The position numbers and the translations under genes are program-made. From the NCBI RefSeq assembly GCF_900637205.1, contig NZ_LR134355.1, positions 3,720,001 to 3,784,000 of the forward strand: a stretch of 64,000 nt of DNA. Reading direction: 5' to 3'. The notes under the pieces were generated by a model, which did no database searches, was not told the origin of the DNA, and saw nothing but the letters and a program-made list of their open reading frames with translations. Source of the DNA: Mycolicibacterium chitae. Its GTDB lineage: Bacteria > Actinomycetota > Actinomycetes > Mycobacteriales > Mycobacteriaceae. Shown here one piece after another: positions 43,808 through 52,962 of the stretch (positions are counted from its first letter, which is position 1; the number at the start of each line of letters is the position of its first letter).

Positions 43808-43962
43808 GCGTGCTCCTAGCTGCTGGGGGCTACTCGGGGCAGTACCGCAACTCAGGTTACGTGCTGTCCGCGCCGAGTGTGGCCCGTGAGCGTGCGCAGA
43901 ACCGGGGTGGACGACGGCGTGTCCGCCGGGGACTCGCACATTCGCGGCAAGGGGAACCGGCC

Positions 43963-45375
43963 TCAGTCGAGGTCGTCGTGGGCCATCAGGCGCCGGGCGG
44001 CCTCCACGATCGACCCGGACAGCGACGGGTAGACCGACAGCGTCTGCGCCAGATCCGTCACCGAGATGCGGTTCTGCACCGCCAGCGCGATGGGCAGGAT
44101 CAGCTCCGAGGCGATCGGCGCCACCACCACCCCGCCGATCACCACGCCGGTGGCCGGGCGGCAGAAGATCTTGACGAAACCGTGCCGCAGCAGCGACATC
44201 TTCGCCCGGGCGTTGGTGCTGAACGGCAGCATCAGGGTGCGGGCCGGCACGCTGCCGTTGTCGATCGCGCTCTGCGGAATGCCCACCGCCCCGATCTCCG
44301 GGCTGGTGAACGTCGCGGCCGCGACGGTGCGCAGCCGGATCGGCGACACCCCCTCGCCCAGCGCGTGGTACATCGCGATCCGGCCCTGCATGGCCGCCAC
44401 CGACGCCAGCGGCAGCAGGCCGGTGCAGTCGCCGGCCGCATAGATTCCCGCGGCCGGGGTGCGCGAGACCCGGTCGACGGGGATGTAACCGCCGGGGGCC
44501 AACTCGATGCCGACGCGTTCGAGCCCGAGGCCGCTGGTGTTGGGCACCGACCCGACGGTCATCAGGGCGTGGCTGCCCTCGACCCATCGACCGTCCTGCA
44601 GGTTGACCCGCACGCCGGTGGCGGTGCGCTCCACCGAGTCGGCGCGGGCATTCTTGACCAGCGTGACACCGCGTTCGGCGAACACCTCCTCGAGCACTGC
44701 GGCGGCATCGCTGTCCTCGTGCGGCAGGATCTGATCGCGGCTGGCGACCACGGTGACCGTGACGCCCAGTTCGGTGTAGGCGTGGCAGAACTCGGCGCCG
44801 GTCACCCCGGAGCCGACGATGATCAGATGCTCGGGCAGCTCGTCGAGGCCGTAGAGCTGCCGCCAGGTCAGGATCCGCTCGCCGTCGGGTTCGGCATTGG
44901 GCAACACCCGCGGCTGCGCCCCCGTCGCGATGAGCACGACGTCGGCCTTGAGCACCGCGGTCCGGCCGTCGTGGCTGGTCACCTTGACGCGGTGGTGCGC
45001 CATGCCGCTGACGTCGTCGACCAGCTCGGCGCGCCCGCTGAGGACCTTCACGCCGGTGTTGAGCAACTGGCTGCCGATGTCGGCGGATTGCGAGGCCGCC
45101 AGGGTCAGGGCGCGGTTGTTGATCTGGCTGACGTTGATCTTGGCGGCGTCGATGCCGATGTCGAAGCCCAGGCCCTCGGCGCGCCGCAGTTCGGTTCGGA
45201 CCCCGGTGGAGGCGATGAACGCCTTGGACGGGACGCAGTCGACCAGCACGGCGGCCCCGCCGATACCGTCCGAGTCGACGACGGTGACCTGATTGGCCTC
45301 CTTGCCGTAGCCGGCGGCCACCAGCGCCGCCTCGTAGCCGGCCGGTCCACCGCCGATGATCACGATCCGTCTCAC
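43963..45375 (-). CDS. lpdA: LpdA-type NAD(P)H quinone reductase (flavoprotein disulfide reductase family)
   Basis: 470 residues with FAD (IVIIGGGPAGYEAALVAAGY), NAD(P) (LIIVGSGVTGAEFCHAY) and dimerisation domains of the lipoamide-dehydrogenase family. The redox-active CxxxxC is missing: the segment reads AAVLVDCVPSK with only the second Cys. This is the known property of mycobacterial LpdA (Rv3303c), which reduces quinones rather than lipoamide. GTG 45375 gives the normal N-terminus. It is upstream of glpD in the same direction, with a 155-bp gap. Confidence 0.92.
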   Translation of the reverse strand: MRRIVIIGGGPAGYEAALVAAGYGKEANQVTVVDSDGIGGAAVLVDCVPSKAFIASTGVRTELRRAEGLGFDIGIDAAKINVSQINNRALTLAASQSADIGSQLLNTGVKVLSGRAELVDDVSGMAHHRVKVTSHDGRTAVLKADVVLIATGAQPRVLPNAEPDGERILTWRQLYGLDELPEHLIIVGSGVTGAEFCHAYTELGVTVTVVASRDQILPHEDSDAAAVLEEVFAERGVTLVKNARADSVERTATGVRVNLQDGRWVEGSHALMTVGSVPNTSGLGLERVGIELAPGGYIPVDRVSRTPAAGIYAAGDCTGLLPLASVAAMQGRIAMYHALGEGVSPIRLRTVAAATFTSPEIGAVGIPQSAIDNGSVPARTLMLPFSTNARAKMSLLRHGFVKIFCRPATGVVIGGVVVAPIASELILPIALAVQNRISVTDLAQTLSVYPSLSGSIVEAARRLMAHDDLD

Positions 45376-45464
45376 GTGCTTCAACCTAGGCCAACCCGGA
45401 CCGGGACGCCGCCTGGGCGGCCGATGTCGGCCCACCGCGTCGCGCTCCGTCTAAGATCTCCCCC

Positions 45465-45938
45465 GTGCCGCTCTACGCTGCCTACGGGTCCAACATGCAT
45501 CCAGAGCAGATGCTGGAACGGGCACCGCACTCCCCGATGGCCGGCACCGGCTGGCTGTACGGCTGGCGGTTGACCTTCGGCGGCGCGGACATCGGCTGGG
45601 AGGGCGCCCTGGCGACCGTGGTCGAGGACCCCGCCTCCAAGGTTTTCGTCGTGCTCTACGACATGACCAGGGAGGACGAGGAGAACCTGGACCGCTGGGA
45701 GGGCTCCGAACTGGGCGTGCACAAGAAGATCCGCTGCCGGGTGCACCGCGAGACCTCCGACACCACGACGGATCCGGTGCTGGCCTGGCTCTACGTGGTC
45801 GACGCGTGGGAGGGCGGCATCCCCTCGGCGCGCTATCTGGGCGTGATGGCCGAGGCCGCCGAGATCGCCGGCGCCCCGGCGGAGTACGTGCACGATCTGC
45901 GGACCCGCCCGGCCAGCAATATCGGCCCGGGGACCTGA
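45465..45938 (+). CDS. Gamma-glutamylcyclotransferase-like protein (Rv3304-like)
   Basis: 157 residues with the AIG2/GGCT signature YAAYGSNMHPEQM and a conserved acidic loop (DRWEGSELG). The family cyclises gamma-glutamyl groups; mycobacterial members are uncharacterised. GTG start. Divergent from lpdA (89 bp). The stop codon lies inside a 13-bp sequence that recurs after the following hairpin element. Confidence 0.82.
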   Translation: MPLYAAYGSNMHPEQMLERAPHSPMAGTGWLYGWRLTFGGADIGWEGALATVVEDPASKVFVVLYDMTREDEENLDRWEGSELGVHKKIRCRVHRETSDTTTDPVLAWLYVVDAWEGGIPSARYLGVMAEAAEIAGAPAEYVHDLRTRPASNIGPGT

Positions 45939-46014
45939 CTGATCGAGTCAGACGCCACGCACACGAAGTGCGAGTAGGCACCTGCGTGGAGGCTGACTCG
46001 ACCCGGGGACCTGA
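45926..46014. repeat. Hairpin element flanked by 13-bp direct repeats
   Basis: CCCGGGGACCTGA occurs at 45926-45938 and again at 46002-46014. Between them lies a nested inverted repeat: CGAGTCAG (45944-45951) pairs with CTGACTCG (45993-46000), and inside it CACGCA pairs with TGCGTG. It separates the convergent GGCT-like and amiA1 genes and probably acts as a two-way terminator; the flanking repeat resembles an insertion footprint. Confidence 0.7.
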
Positions 46015-46018
46015 ACGT

Positions 46019-47197
46019 CTAGAACGCGGCGCTGTGGTCGACCAGGTTGGCCATCACGCGCACCCCGACGGCCAACGCCCGCTCGTCGAGATCGAAGTTC
46101 GGCTGGTGCAGATCCAGCTGCGGGCCCGCACCGCTCCAGACGCCGAGGCGCGCCATGGCCCCGGGGATCTCCTCCAGGTACCAGGAGAAGTCCTCCCCGC
46201 CGCCGGATTGCCGGGTGTCGGCCAAGGTGTCCGGGCCCAGCGCCTCGATGGAGTGGGTCAGGATCCGCGTCGAGACCTCCTCGTTGACCACCGGCGGCAC
46301 GCCCCGGCGGTACTGCAGCGTGTGCTCGATGCCCAACGGCGCCAACAGTCCCGAAACCGTCTCGGCGACAAGATCTTCCAACTCCAGCCAGGTCTCCCGG
46401 CTGGCGGTGCGCACCGTCCCGGCCAGCGTGCCGGTCTGCGGGATGGCGTTCGCGGCGACGCCGGACTTGACCGCGCCCCAGACCATCACGGTGCTGTGCC
46501 GGGGGTCGACGCGGCGCGACAGCACCCCGGGCAGGCCGGTGATCAGCGTGCCGAGTCCGTAGACCAGATCGCCGGTCAGGTGCGGACGCGAGGTGTGCCC
46601 GCCGGGCGAGTGCAGGGTGATCTCGATCGAGTCGGCCGCCGAGGTGATGGGCCCGGGTGTGGTCGCCACCCGCCCGACGGCCAGCCGCGGATCGCAGTGC
46701 AGCGCGAAGATCCGGGAGACCCCGTTCAACACGCCGGCGGCGATCGCGTCGATGGCGCCGCCGGGCATGAGTTCCTCGGCCGCCTGGAAGAGCAGCCGCA
46801 CCCCGACGGGCAACTCGGGTGCGGCGGCCAGGGCCAGCCCGGTGCCCAGCAGGATCGCGGTGTGCCCGTCGTGCCCGCAGGCGTGGGCGACATTCGGCAC
46901 CACGGAGGAGTAGACGGCGCCGGTGCGTTCGGCCATCGGCAGTGCATCCATGTCGGCGCGCAACGCGATCCGGGGCCGATGCTCCGGCCCGATGTCGCAG
47001 GTCAGCCCGGTGCCGCCGGGCAGCACCTTGGGGTTGAGGCCGGCGCCGGCCAGCCGCTCGGCGACGTACTGCGTGGTCTCGAACTCCTGGCGGCCCAGCT
47101 CGGGGTGCCGGTGCAGGTGCCGGCGCCACTCGACCAGGTCGTCGAAGTTGGTGGCCAACCAGGACTCGGCGACATCGGCGACAGTGGGGGTGTTCAT
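46019..47197 (-). CDS. amiA1: M20-family amidohydrolase AmiA1
   Basis: 392 residues, M20D metallopeptidase: ACGHDGHTAILLGTG (metal-binding Cys/His pair), AEELMPGGA with the catalytic Glu, and QSGGGEDFSWYLE near the end. Family members hydrolyse N-acyl amino acids or similar amides. Its ATG overlaps the amiB1 stop as ATGA, so the two paralogues are translationally coupled, as in the Rv3305c-Rv3306c pair. Physiological substrate unknown. Confidence 0.9.
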   Translation of the reverse strand: MNTPTVADVAESWLATNFDDLVEWRRHLHRHPELGRQEFETTQYVAERLAGAGLNPKVLPGGTGLTCDIGPEHRPRIALRADMDALPMAERTGAVYSSVVPNVAHACGHDGHTAILLGTGLALAAAPELPVGVRLLFQAAEELMPGGAIDAIAAGVLNGVSRIFALHCDPRLAVGRVATTPGPITSAADSIEITLHSPGGHTSRPHLTGDLVYGLGTLITGLPGVLSRRVDPRHSTVMVWGAVKSGVAANAIPQTGTLAGTVRTASRETWLELEDLVAETVSGLLAPLGIEHTLQYRRGVPPVVNEEVSTRILTHSIEALGPDTLADTRQSGGGEDFSWYLEEIPGAMARLGVWSGAGPQLDLHQPNFDLDERALAVGVRVMANLVDHSAAF

Positions 47198-48384
47198 GCC
47201 GCCCGCCTCTCCAGCAACTCAAGCACGCGGTCCCGCTGCTCCGGCGTCTCGGCGAGCCGGACCACGGTGCGCGCCAGCAGCACCGCTCCGTCGATGACGG
47301 CCCGGTCACCGCTGGGGCTCGCGGCCGCCGCGGCGAACGCGGGCTGGTGCACGGACGCGCCGCCGGCCTCGACGCCCACGATCGGGTGGATGCCGGGCAG
47401 CACCTGGGTGACGTTGCCCATGTCGGTGCTGCCCAACGGGAACGCGGCCTCGACGTCGGCGGGCACCGGGCTGCGGCCGGCGCGCTGCATCTCGGCGCGG
47501 AACGTCTCGGCGAGCCAGCGGTCGGGGCGCAGCTCGCGGTACACCGGGGACACCGGTTGGACTTCGTAGTCGCTGCCGGTGCCGACCGCCCCGGCCAGGA
47601 AACAGCCGGAGAGCTTGTCCTCGAGGTCGCTCAGCGAGTCGGTGTCGTTGGCGCGCAACGTGTATCGCAGCTCGGCATGGGCCGGTACGACGTTGGGCGC
47701 CTGTCCCCCGTCGGTCACGATGCCGTGCAGCATCTGGCCCGGCGCCAGGTGCTGGCGCAGCAGCCCGATGGCGACCTGCGCGACGGTGACCGCGTCGGCA
47801 GCGTTGACCCCCAGGAACGGTGCGACGGCGGCGTGGGCTTCGCGGCCGGTGTAGGTCGTCGTCACCTCGGCCAGCGCCAGCGAGCGCGCCGCGGCGATGT
47901 CGAGCGGGCCGGGGTGCATCATCACCGCCGCGGCGATGTCGTCGAACACACCCGCGTCGAGCATCAGGGCCTTGCCGCCGCCGGACTCCTCGGCCGGGGT
48001 GCCGATCAGCACGACGGTCAGGCCCAGCTCGTCGGCGACGTCGGCCAGCGCGAGCGCCGCACCCACCGCGGCCGAGGCGATGATGTTGTGCCCGCAGGCG
48101 TGGCCGATCTCGGGCAGCGCGTCGTACTCGGCGCACACCCCGATGGTCAGCGGCCCGCTGCCGAACGACGCGCGGAACGCGGTGTCGAGCCCGCCGGCCG
48201 CGGGCTCGATCGCGAAGCCCCGCTCGGCCACCAGCGCCTGCGTCTTGGCGCAGCTGCGGTGCTCGTCGAAGGCCAATTCGGGTTCGGCATGGATGTCGTG
48301 CGACAACGCGATCAGCTGGTCGCGGTACCGCCCCACGGTGTCCTCGACGGCCTCGGCGCACGACGATGCGGAGACACTGGACAT
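47194..48384 (-). CDS. amiB1: M20-family amidohydrolase AmiB1
   Basis: 396 residues of the M20D/p-aminobenzoyl-glutamate hydrolase-like group: HACGHNIIASAAVG, GTPAEESGGGKALM with the catalytic Glu, and GSTDMGNVTQVLPGIHP. ATG 48384 is chosen, 11 codons inside the longest frame, which would run into the deoD promoter area. Only 38 bp separate it from the divergent deoD. Confidence 0.9.
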   Translation of the reverse strand: MSSVSASSCAEAVEDTVGRYRDQLIALSHDIHAEPELAFDEHRSCAKTQALVAERGFAIEPAAGGLDTAFRASFGSGPLTIGVCAEYDALPEIGHACGHNIIASAAVGAALALADVADELGLTVVLIGTPAEESGGGKALMLDAGVFDDIAAAVMMHPGPLDIAAARSLALAEVTTTYTGREAHAAVAPFLGVNAADAVTVAQVAIGLLRQHLAPGQMLHGIVTDGGQAPNVVPAHAELRYTLRANDTDSLSDLEDKLSGCFLAGAVGTGSDYEVQPVSPVYRELRPDRWLAETFRAEMQRAGRSPVPADVEAAFPLGSTDMGNVTQVLPGIHPIVGVEAGGASVHQPAFAAAAASPSGDRAVIDGAVLLARTVVRLAETPEQRDRVLELLERRAA

Positions 48385-48422
48385 CGTTGAAGTATCGCAC
48401 TGGCCCGTTAAGGTCATCGCTC

Positions 48423-49220
48423 GTGACCGTCGATCCCCTCCCGTCGGTGCAGGACGCCGCCGCCGCGATTGCCCAACACACCGGTGTCGAGCGGCACGAT
48501 GTCGCGGTGGTGCTCGGCTCCGGATGGGCCGCCGCGGCGCAGACGCTGGGCGAGCCGACCGCCACCCTGGCCATGTCCGAGCTGCCGGGTTTCACCCCGC
48601 CGAGCGCGGCCGGCCATCGCGGGCAGGTGCACTCCGTGCTGGTCGGCGACCGACGCGTGCTGGTGATGCTGGGCCGCATCCACGCCTACGAGGGCCACGA
48701 CCTGCAGCACGTGGTGCATCCCGTGCGCACCGCGTGTGCGGCCGGCGTCGAGACCGTGGTGCTGACCAACGCCGCCGGCGGGCTGCGCGCGGACTTCTCG
48801 GTGGGCCAGCCGGTGCTGATCAGCGACCACCTGAACCTGACCGCGCGCTCGCCGCTGATCGGCGCGCAGTTCGTCGACCTGGTGGACGCGTACTCACCGC
48901 GGCTGCGCGCGCTGGCCAAGGACATCGACCCGACACTGACCGAGGGCGTCTACGCCGGGCTGCCGGGACCGCACTACGAGACGCCGGCCGAGATCCGGAT
49001 GCTGCGCACGCTGGGCGCCGACCTGGTCGGCATGTCCACGGTGCACGAGACGATCGCGGCGCGCGCGGCGGGCGCGCAGGTGCTGGCGGTGTCGCTGGTG
49101 ACCAACCTGGCCGCCGGGATGACCGGCGCGCCGCTGAGCCACGCCGAGGTGCTCGAGGCGGGCCGTCAGTCCGCCACCGCGATGGGTTCCCTGCTGGCCG
49201 CGGTCGTCGCCCGGCTCTGA
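48423..49220 (+). CDS. deoD: Purine nucleoside phosphorylase
   Basis: 265 residues of the trimeric PNP type: GSGWAAAAQ (phosphate loop), GRIHAYEGHDLQHV, TNAAGGLRADF and VGMSTVHETIAARA. It splits purine nucleosides to base and ribose-1-phosphate. GTG 48423 is the start fitting family length. Its last 55 bp overlap the end of the convergent AbrB-type gene. Part of the nucleoside-salvage group with upp, add, deoA and cdd. Confidence 0.93.
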   Translation: MTVDPLPSVQDAAAAIAQHTGVERHDVAVVLGSGWAAAAQTLGEPTATLAMSELPGFTPPSAAGHRGQVHSVLVGDRRVLVMLGRIHAYEGHDLQHVVHPVRTACAAGVETVVLTNAAGGLRADFSVGQPVLISDHLNLTARSPLIGAQFVDLVDAYSPRLRALAKDIDPTLTEGVYAGLPGPHYETPAEIRMLRTLGADLVGMSTVHETIAARAAGAQVLAVSLVTNLAAGMTGAPLSHAEVLEAGRQSATAMGSLLAAVVARL

Positions 49221-50290
49221 CGGCCGAACCGCCGCCCGGCCGCCACCAGGCCGCGTGCCAGCAGCGGCGCGGCGAACAGCATCACCAGGATGCGCAGCAC
49301 CTGGGCCGCCACGATGAACGTGACGTTGGAGCCGGTCTCGACCGCCGTCGCCAACACCGCGTAGACGCCGCCCGGGCTGGTGGCCAGGTAGCCCTCGAGC
49401 GGGGTCAGGCCGGTGACGTGGGACAGCAGCAGGCCCAGGCCCGCGGTGGCCACGCCCAGCGCCACGATGAGCGCGAGCGCCAGCGGCAGCGTGCGTCCGA
49501 TGGCCCGCAGCGCGTCGCGGGTGAACGTCAACCCGGCCTGCCAACCGACCAGCGCGTAGGCCACCTGGACCAGCACCATGGGCACCGCCAACCCCAGCGA
49601 CCAGCCGGCGACCTCGAGGCCCACCGTCACCGCCATCGGGCCCAGCAGGCCCGCCCCGGGGATCCGGGCCCAGCGGCCCAGCGTCGCGCCGACCACCGAG
49701 ATGACGACCACCATCGCCAGGCTCAGGTACCACGGCGCGGTCTGGCTGTCGGTGGGCAACTGCACGGGTTGGGAGCGATCGGCGACGAAGATGACCGTCA
49801 CGACGATCGGCATGGACGCGGTGATCAGGCCCACCCGCAGGTACTGCACCACCGCCACCACCCGGTCGTCGCCGCCGAGTTCGCGCGCGATGGCCACCAG
49901 GCCCGAGGCGCCGCCGGCGACCAGGGCCAGGGCCCCGGTCAGCGGGGTGACGTCGCGATGCAGGCCCAGCAGCATGCCGGCGAGCAGGCTGATCACCAGC
50001 GTGGCGAGCACGACGCCGACGACGATCGGCCAGTGCGACCCGAGCGCGGCCACCGAGTCCGAGGCCACCATGGTGCCGATGTAGACGCCGAGGACGGCCT
50101 GGGCGGCCAGGCCCGCCCGCCGCGGCACCGCCGCCGGCGCGAACGACGACAGCGCCAGGACGATCCCGACCACCAGCGCGGCGAACAGCGCCGCCGAGGG
50201 CACCCCGGCCAGGGTCAGTCCCACGCTGGCCGCGGCGGTGACGGCGGCGAGCACCAGCCAGCGCGCCGCCAGCTGTCCACGTTCCCTCAT
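49166..50290 (-). CDS. AbrB-family membrane transporter
   Basis: 374 residues and about ten hydrophobic helices in two repeated halves, each with a Gly-rich loop (ALVAGGASGLVAIAREL; LATSPGGVYAVLATAVE), matching the duplicated AbrB membrane domain. Transport specificity is unknown. ATG 50290 is chosen over a TTG five codons earlier. Divergent from a MarR gene with an inverted repeat between them, so probably controlled by it. The 3' end overlaps deoD. Confidence 0.82.
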   Translation of the reverse strand: MRERGQLAARWLVLAAVTAAASVGLTLAGVPSAALFAALVVGIVLALSSFAPAAVPRRAGLAAQAVLGVYIGTMVASDSVAALGSHWPIVVGVVLATLVISLLAGMLLGLHRDVTPLTGALALVAGGASGLVAIARELGGDDRVVAVVQYLRVGLITASMPIVVTVIFVADRSQPVQLPTDSQTAPWYLSLAMVVVISVVGATLGRWARIPGAGLLGPMAVTVGLEVAGWSLGLAVPMVLVQVAYALVGWQAGLTFTRDALRAIGRTLPLALALIVALGVATAGLGLLLSHVTGLTPLEGYLATSPGGVYAVLATAVETGSNVTFIVAAQVLRILVMLFAAPLLARGLVAAGRRFGRQSRATTAASREPIAVAD

Positions 50291-50335
50291 CGTCACGATT
50301 ACCAAGTATGCCCTTGTTTTCTCACCCGTCGAACC

Positions 50336-50367
50336 AGTTATATTCCGCGTTATTCGAAGGTATAACT
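50336..50367. promoter_or_regulatory. Inverted repeat AGTTATA-N18-TATAACT
   Basis: AGTTATA at 50336-50342 and TATAACT at 50361-50367 are a perfect 7-bp inverted repeat with an 18-bp spacer. It lies 6 bp before the MarR start and 45 bp before the divergent AbrB-type gene; the likely binding site of the MarR protein. AT-rich against its surroundings. Confidence 0.65.
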
Positions 50368-50373
50368 TTGTAT

Positions 50374-50829
50374 GTGTCCTCCGATGCCGCCAATCCCTCG
50401 GCCACCGACCTGCGCGAATCGGTGATGGCGCTGGCCCGCCAGATGCGCCGGCACCGCCGGGCCGGCGGCCTGACCCTGTCGCAGATCGAGGTGCTGGGCG
50501 AGATCAGCCGCAGCACCGTGATTACCCCCGCGGTGCTCGGCGCACGCCTGCAGGTGCGCGCCCAGTCGCTGACCGACAGCATCAACGACCTCGAGGGCTC
50601 CGGCCTGGTGTCGCGGCGGCCCGACCCGCAGGACCGCCGTCGTCAACTCATCGAACTGACCGACGCCGGGCGGCGGTTCCTCGACGAGGACCGCGCCCAG
50701 CGCGACCGCTGGCTGCACACCATGATGGCCGAGCATCTCTCCGACCTCGAGACGAACCTGCTGATGCTGGTCTCGCCGATCCTGCGCAAGCTCGCCGACG
50801 CCGAGCGGGCACAATCGGGCCCATGCTGA
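50374..50829 (+). CDS. MarR-family transcriptional regulator
   Basis: 151 residues with a winged helix: LSQIEVLGEISRS, LGARLQVRAQSLTDSINDLE (recognition helix) and SRRPDPQDRRRQLIELTDAG (wing). GTG 50374 is the first start after the inverted repeat; the frame upstream crosses the operator and is unlikely to be translated. Its last 7 bp overlap pmmB. Probably represses the AbrB-type transporter and itself. Confidence 0.87.
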   Translation: MSSDAANPSATDLRESVMALARQMRRHRRAGGLTLSQIEVLGEISRSTVITPAVLGARLQVRAQSLTDSINDLEGSGLVSRRPDPQDRRRQLIELTDAGRRFLDEDRAQRDRWLHTMMAEHLSDLETNLLMLVSPILRKLADAERAQSGPC

Positions 50830-52331
50830 GGTTCGGTACCGCCGGGTTGCGCGGCCCGATGCGCGCGGGCCCGGACGGCATGAACATCGCGACGGTCAGC
50901 ACCGCGACGTGGGCGGTCGCCAAGGTGCTCAGCGAGCGCGGCCTGGGCGGAGCCACGGTGGTGGTCGGCCGCGACGCCCGCCACAACTCCGCGGAGTTCG
51001 CGCTGGCCACCGCGGAAGTGTTTGCCGCCGAGGGATTTTCGGTGACCTTGCTGCCGGATCCGTTGCCCACCCCGGTCGTCGCGTACGCGGTCCGCGAGCT
51101 GGGTGCCGCGGCCGGGGTGCAGATCACGGCCTCGCACAATCCGGCGAGCGACAACGGCTACAAGGTGTATTTCGACGGCGGCATCCAGATCGTCTCCCCC
51201 ACCGACGTCGAGATCGAGACCGCCATCGGGGCCGCGCCGCCGGTCGCCGGCATCGCCCGGGTGCCGGTGCTGCCCGCCGGCACCGAATTGGTCCGGCGCT
51301 ACCTCGAGCGGGCCGCGACCGTGCGCCGCGGCGAGCACCGGGTGCGGGTGGCGCTGACGCCGCTGCACGGGGTGGGCGGGGCGAGCGCGCTGGCCGCGCT
51401 GCGCCTGGCGGGCTTCGACGACGTGCACGTGGTCGCCGAACAGTTCGAGCCCGACCCCGACTTCCCGACCGTCGCGTTCCCCAATCCCGAGGAGCCCGGC
51501 GCGGCCGACGCGGTGTTGGCCCTGGCGGCCGAGGTCGGCGCCGACCTGGCGATCGCGCTGGACCCCGACGCCGACCGCTGCGCGGTCGGGGTCCCGACAC
51601 CGGACGGCTGGCGGATGCTCTCCGGCGACGAAACCGGTTGGCTGCTGGGCGATTACGTGCTGTCCGGGCTGGATGCCGAGACCGCCGCTGGCAGCGTGGT
51701 GGCCAGCACCGTGGTGTCCTCGCGGCTGCTGGCGGCCATCGCCGCGCAGTACGGCGCCACCCACGTCGAGACGCTCACCGGATTCAAGTGGCTGGCCCGC
51801 GCCGACGCCGACCTGCCCGGTAAGGAACTGGTCTACGCCTACGAGGAGGCCATCGGGCACTGCGTGGATCCGGTGGCGGTCCGCGACAAGGACGGCATCA
51901 GCGCCGCGGTGCTCGCGTGCGATCTGGTGGCCACGCTCAAGGCCTCCGGCCGCACCCCGCTCGAGGCGCTCGACGACCTCGCCGCCCGTCACGGGGTGTA
52001 CCTGACCTCGGCGGTGTCGGTGCGCGTCGACGACGCCGCCCCGGCGATGGCCGCGCTGCGCGCCGACCCGCCGGCCACGCTGGCGGGCGCGCCCACCGTC
52101 GTCGAGGATCTGCGGCAGCGCCCCGCTCCGCACGACACCGATGCGCTGATCATCTCGGCCACCGGCGCCGAGGCCGGGCTGCGCATGGTCGTGCGCCCGT
52201 CGGGCACCGAGCCGAAGCTCAAGTTCTACCTGGAGGTCAGTCGGGCCCCCGTCGGTGGGGCCGCCGCGGCGCTGCTCGACGAATTGGTCGGCGCGGCAAG
52301 ACAGCTCGGGGAACGGCTGACCGCCGGTTAG
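50823..52331 (+). CDS. pmmB: Phosphomannomutase/phosphoglucomutase PmmB
   Basis: 502 residues of the alpha-D-phosphohexomutase family: FGTAGLRGPM at the N-terminus, the phosphoserine loop ITASHNPASDNGYKVY, the Mg-binding DPDADR and the sugar-binding EEAIGH, with RPSGTEPKLK at the end for the phosphate. ATG 50823 overlaps the MarR stop. Its stop overlaps the upp stop by 3 bp on the other strand. In the salvage setting it may interconvert ribose-1- and ribose-5-phosphate. Confidence 0.92.
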   Translation: MLRFGTAGLRGPMRAGPDGMNIATVSTATWAVAKVLSERGLGGATVVVGRDARHNSAEFALATAEVFAAEGFSVTLLPDPLPTPVVAYAVRELGAAAGVQITASHNPASDNGYKVYFDGGIQIVSPTDVEIETAIGAAPPVAGIARVPVLPAGTELVRRYLERAATVRRGEHRVRVALTPLHGVGGASALAALRLAGFDDVHVVAEQFEPDPDFPTVAFPNPEEPGAADAVLALAAEVGADLAIALDPDADRCAVGVPTPDGWRMLSGDETGWLLGDYVLSGLDAETAAGSVVASTVVSSRLLAAIAAQYGATHVETLTGFKWLARADADLPGKELVYAYEEAIGHCVDPVAVRDKDGISAAVLACDLVATLKASGRTPLEALDDLAARHGVYLTSAVSVRVDDAAPAMAALRADPPATLAGAPTVVEDLRQRPAPHDTDALIISATGAEAGLRMVVRPSGTEPKLKFYLEVSRAPVGGAAAALLDELVGAARQLGERLTAG

Positions 52332-52951
52332 CGCGGACCGAACTGCCGGTCGCCGGCGTCGCCCAGGCCGGGGACGATGTAGGCGACATCGTTGAGCCCC
52401 TCGTCGAGCGCGGCGGTGAACAACCGGACCTCGGGTGCCGCCGCCTCGACCGCGGCCACCCCCTGCGGGGCGGCCACCACGCACACCAGGGTGATGTCGG
52501 AGGCGCCGCGGGACCGCAGCAGTTGCAGCGTGTGCACCATCGACCCGCCGGTGGCCAGCATGGGGTCGAGCACCAGCACCGGCTGGGCGCTCAGGTCCGC
52601 GGGCAGCGACTCCAGGTACGGCGTCGGCTGCAGGGTCTCCTCGTCGCGCGCCATCCCGACGAACCCGACCCGCGCCTCGGGGATCAGCGCGTGGGCCTGA
52701 TCGACCATCCCGAGCCCGGCCCGCAGCACCGGCACCAGCAGCGGCGGGTTGGCCAGCCGGCACCCCGTGGTGGCGGCCACCGGGGTCTGCACGGCGATGT
52801 CGGTGCACGCCGCGTCGCGGGTGGCCTCGTAGACGAGCATCAGCGTCAGGTCGCGCAGCGCGGCGCGGAAGCCGGCGTTGCCGGTGCGTTCGTCGCGCAG
52901 GGTGGTCAGTCGGGCGGCGGCCAACGGGTGATCGACAACGCGAACCTGCAT
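52328..52951 (-). CDS. upp: Uracil phosphoribosyltransferase
   Basis: 207 residues: VPVLRAGLGMVDQA, the PRPP-binding VLVLDPMLATGGSM and YIVPGLGDAGDRQFG at the C-terminus that contacts uracil. It makes UMP from uracil and PRPP. ATG 52951 gives the standard N-terminus; longer frames upstream overlap the next gene. It follows the small membrane-protein gene by 11 bp. Confidence 0.94.
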   Translation of the reverse strand: MQVRVVDHPLAAARLTTLRDERTGNAGFRAALRDLTLMLVYEATRDAACTDIAVQTPVAATTGCRLANPPLLVPVLRAGLGMVDQAHALIPEARVGFVGMARDEETLQPTPYLESLPADLSAQPVLVLDPMLATGGSMVHTLQLLRSRGASDITLVCVVAAPQGVAAVEAAAPEVRLFTAALDEGLNDVAYIVPGLGDAGDRQFGPR

Positions 52952-52962
52952 AGCGCAGAACC

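Noticed and set aside
48423..50290. The deoD/AbrB 55-bp overlap considered as a mis-called end
   Set aside because: Both C-termini fit their families in length, and convergent 3' overlaps of this size occur in GC-rich genomes; kept as real.
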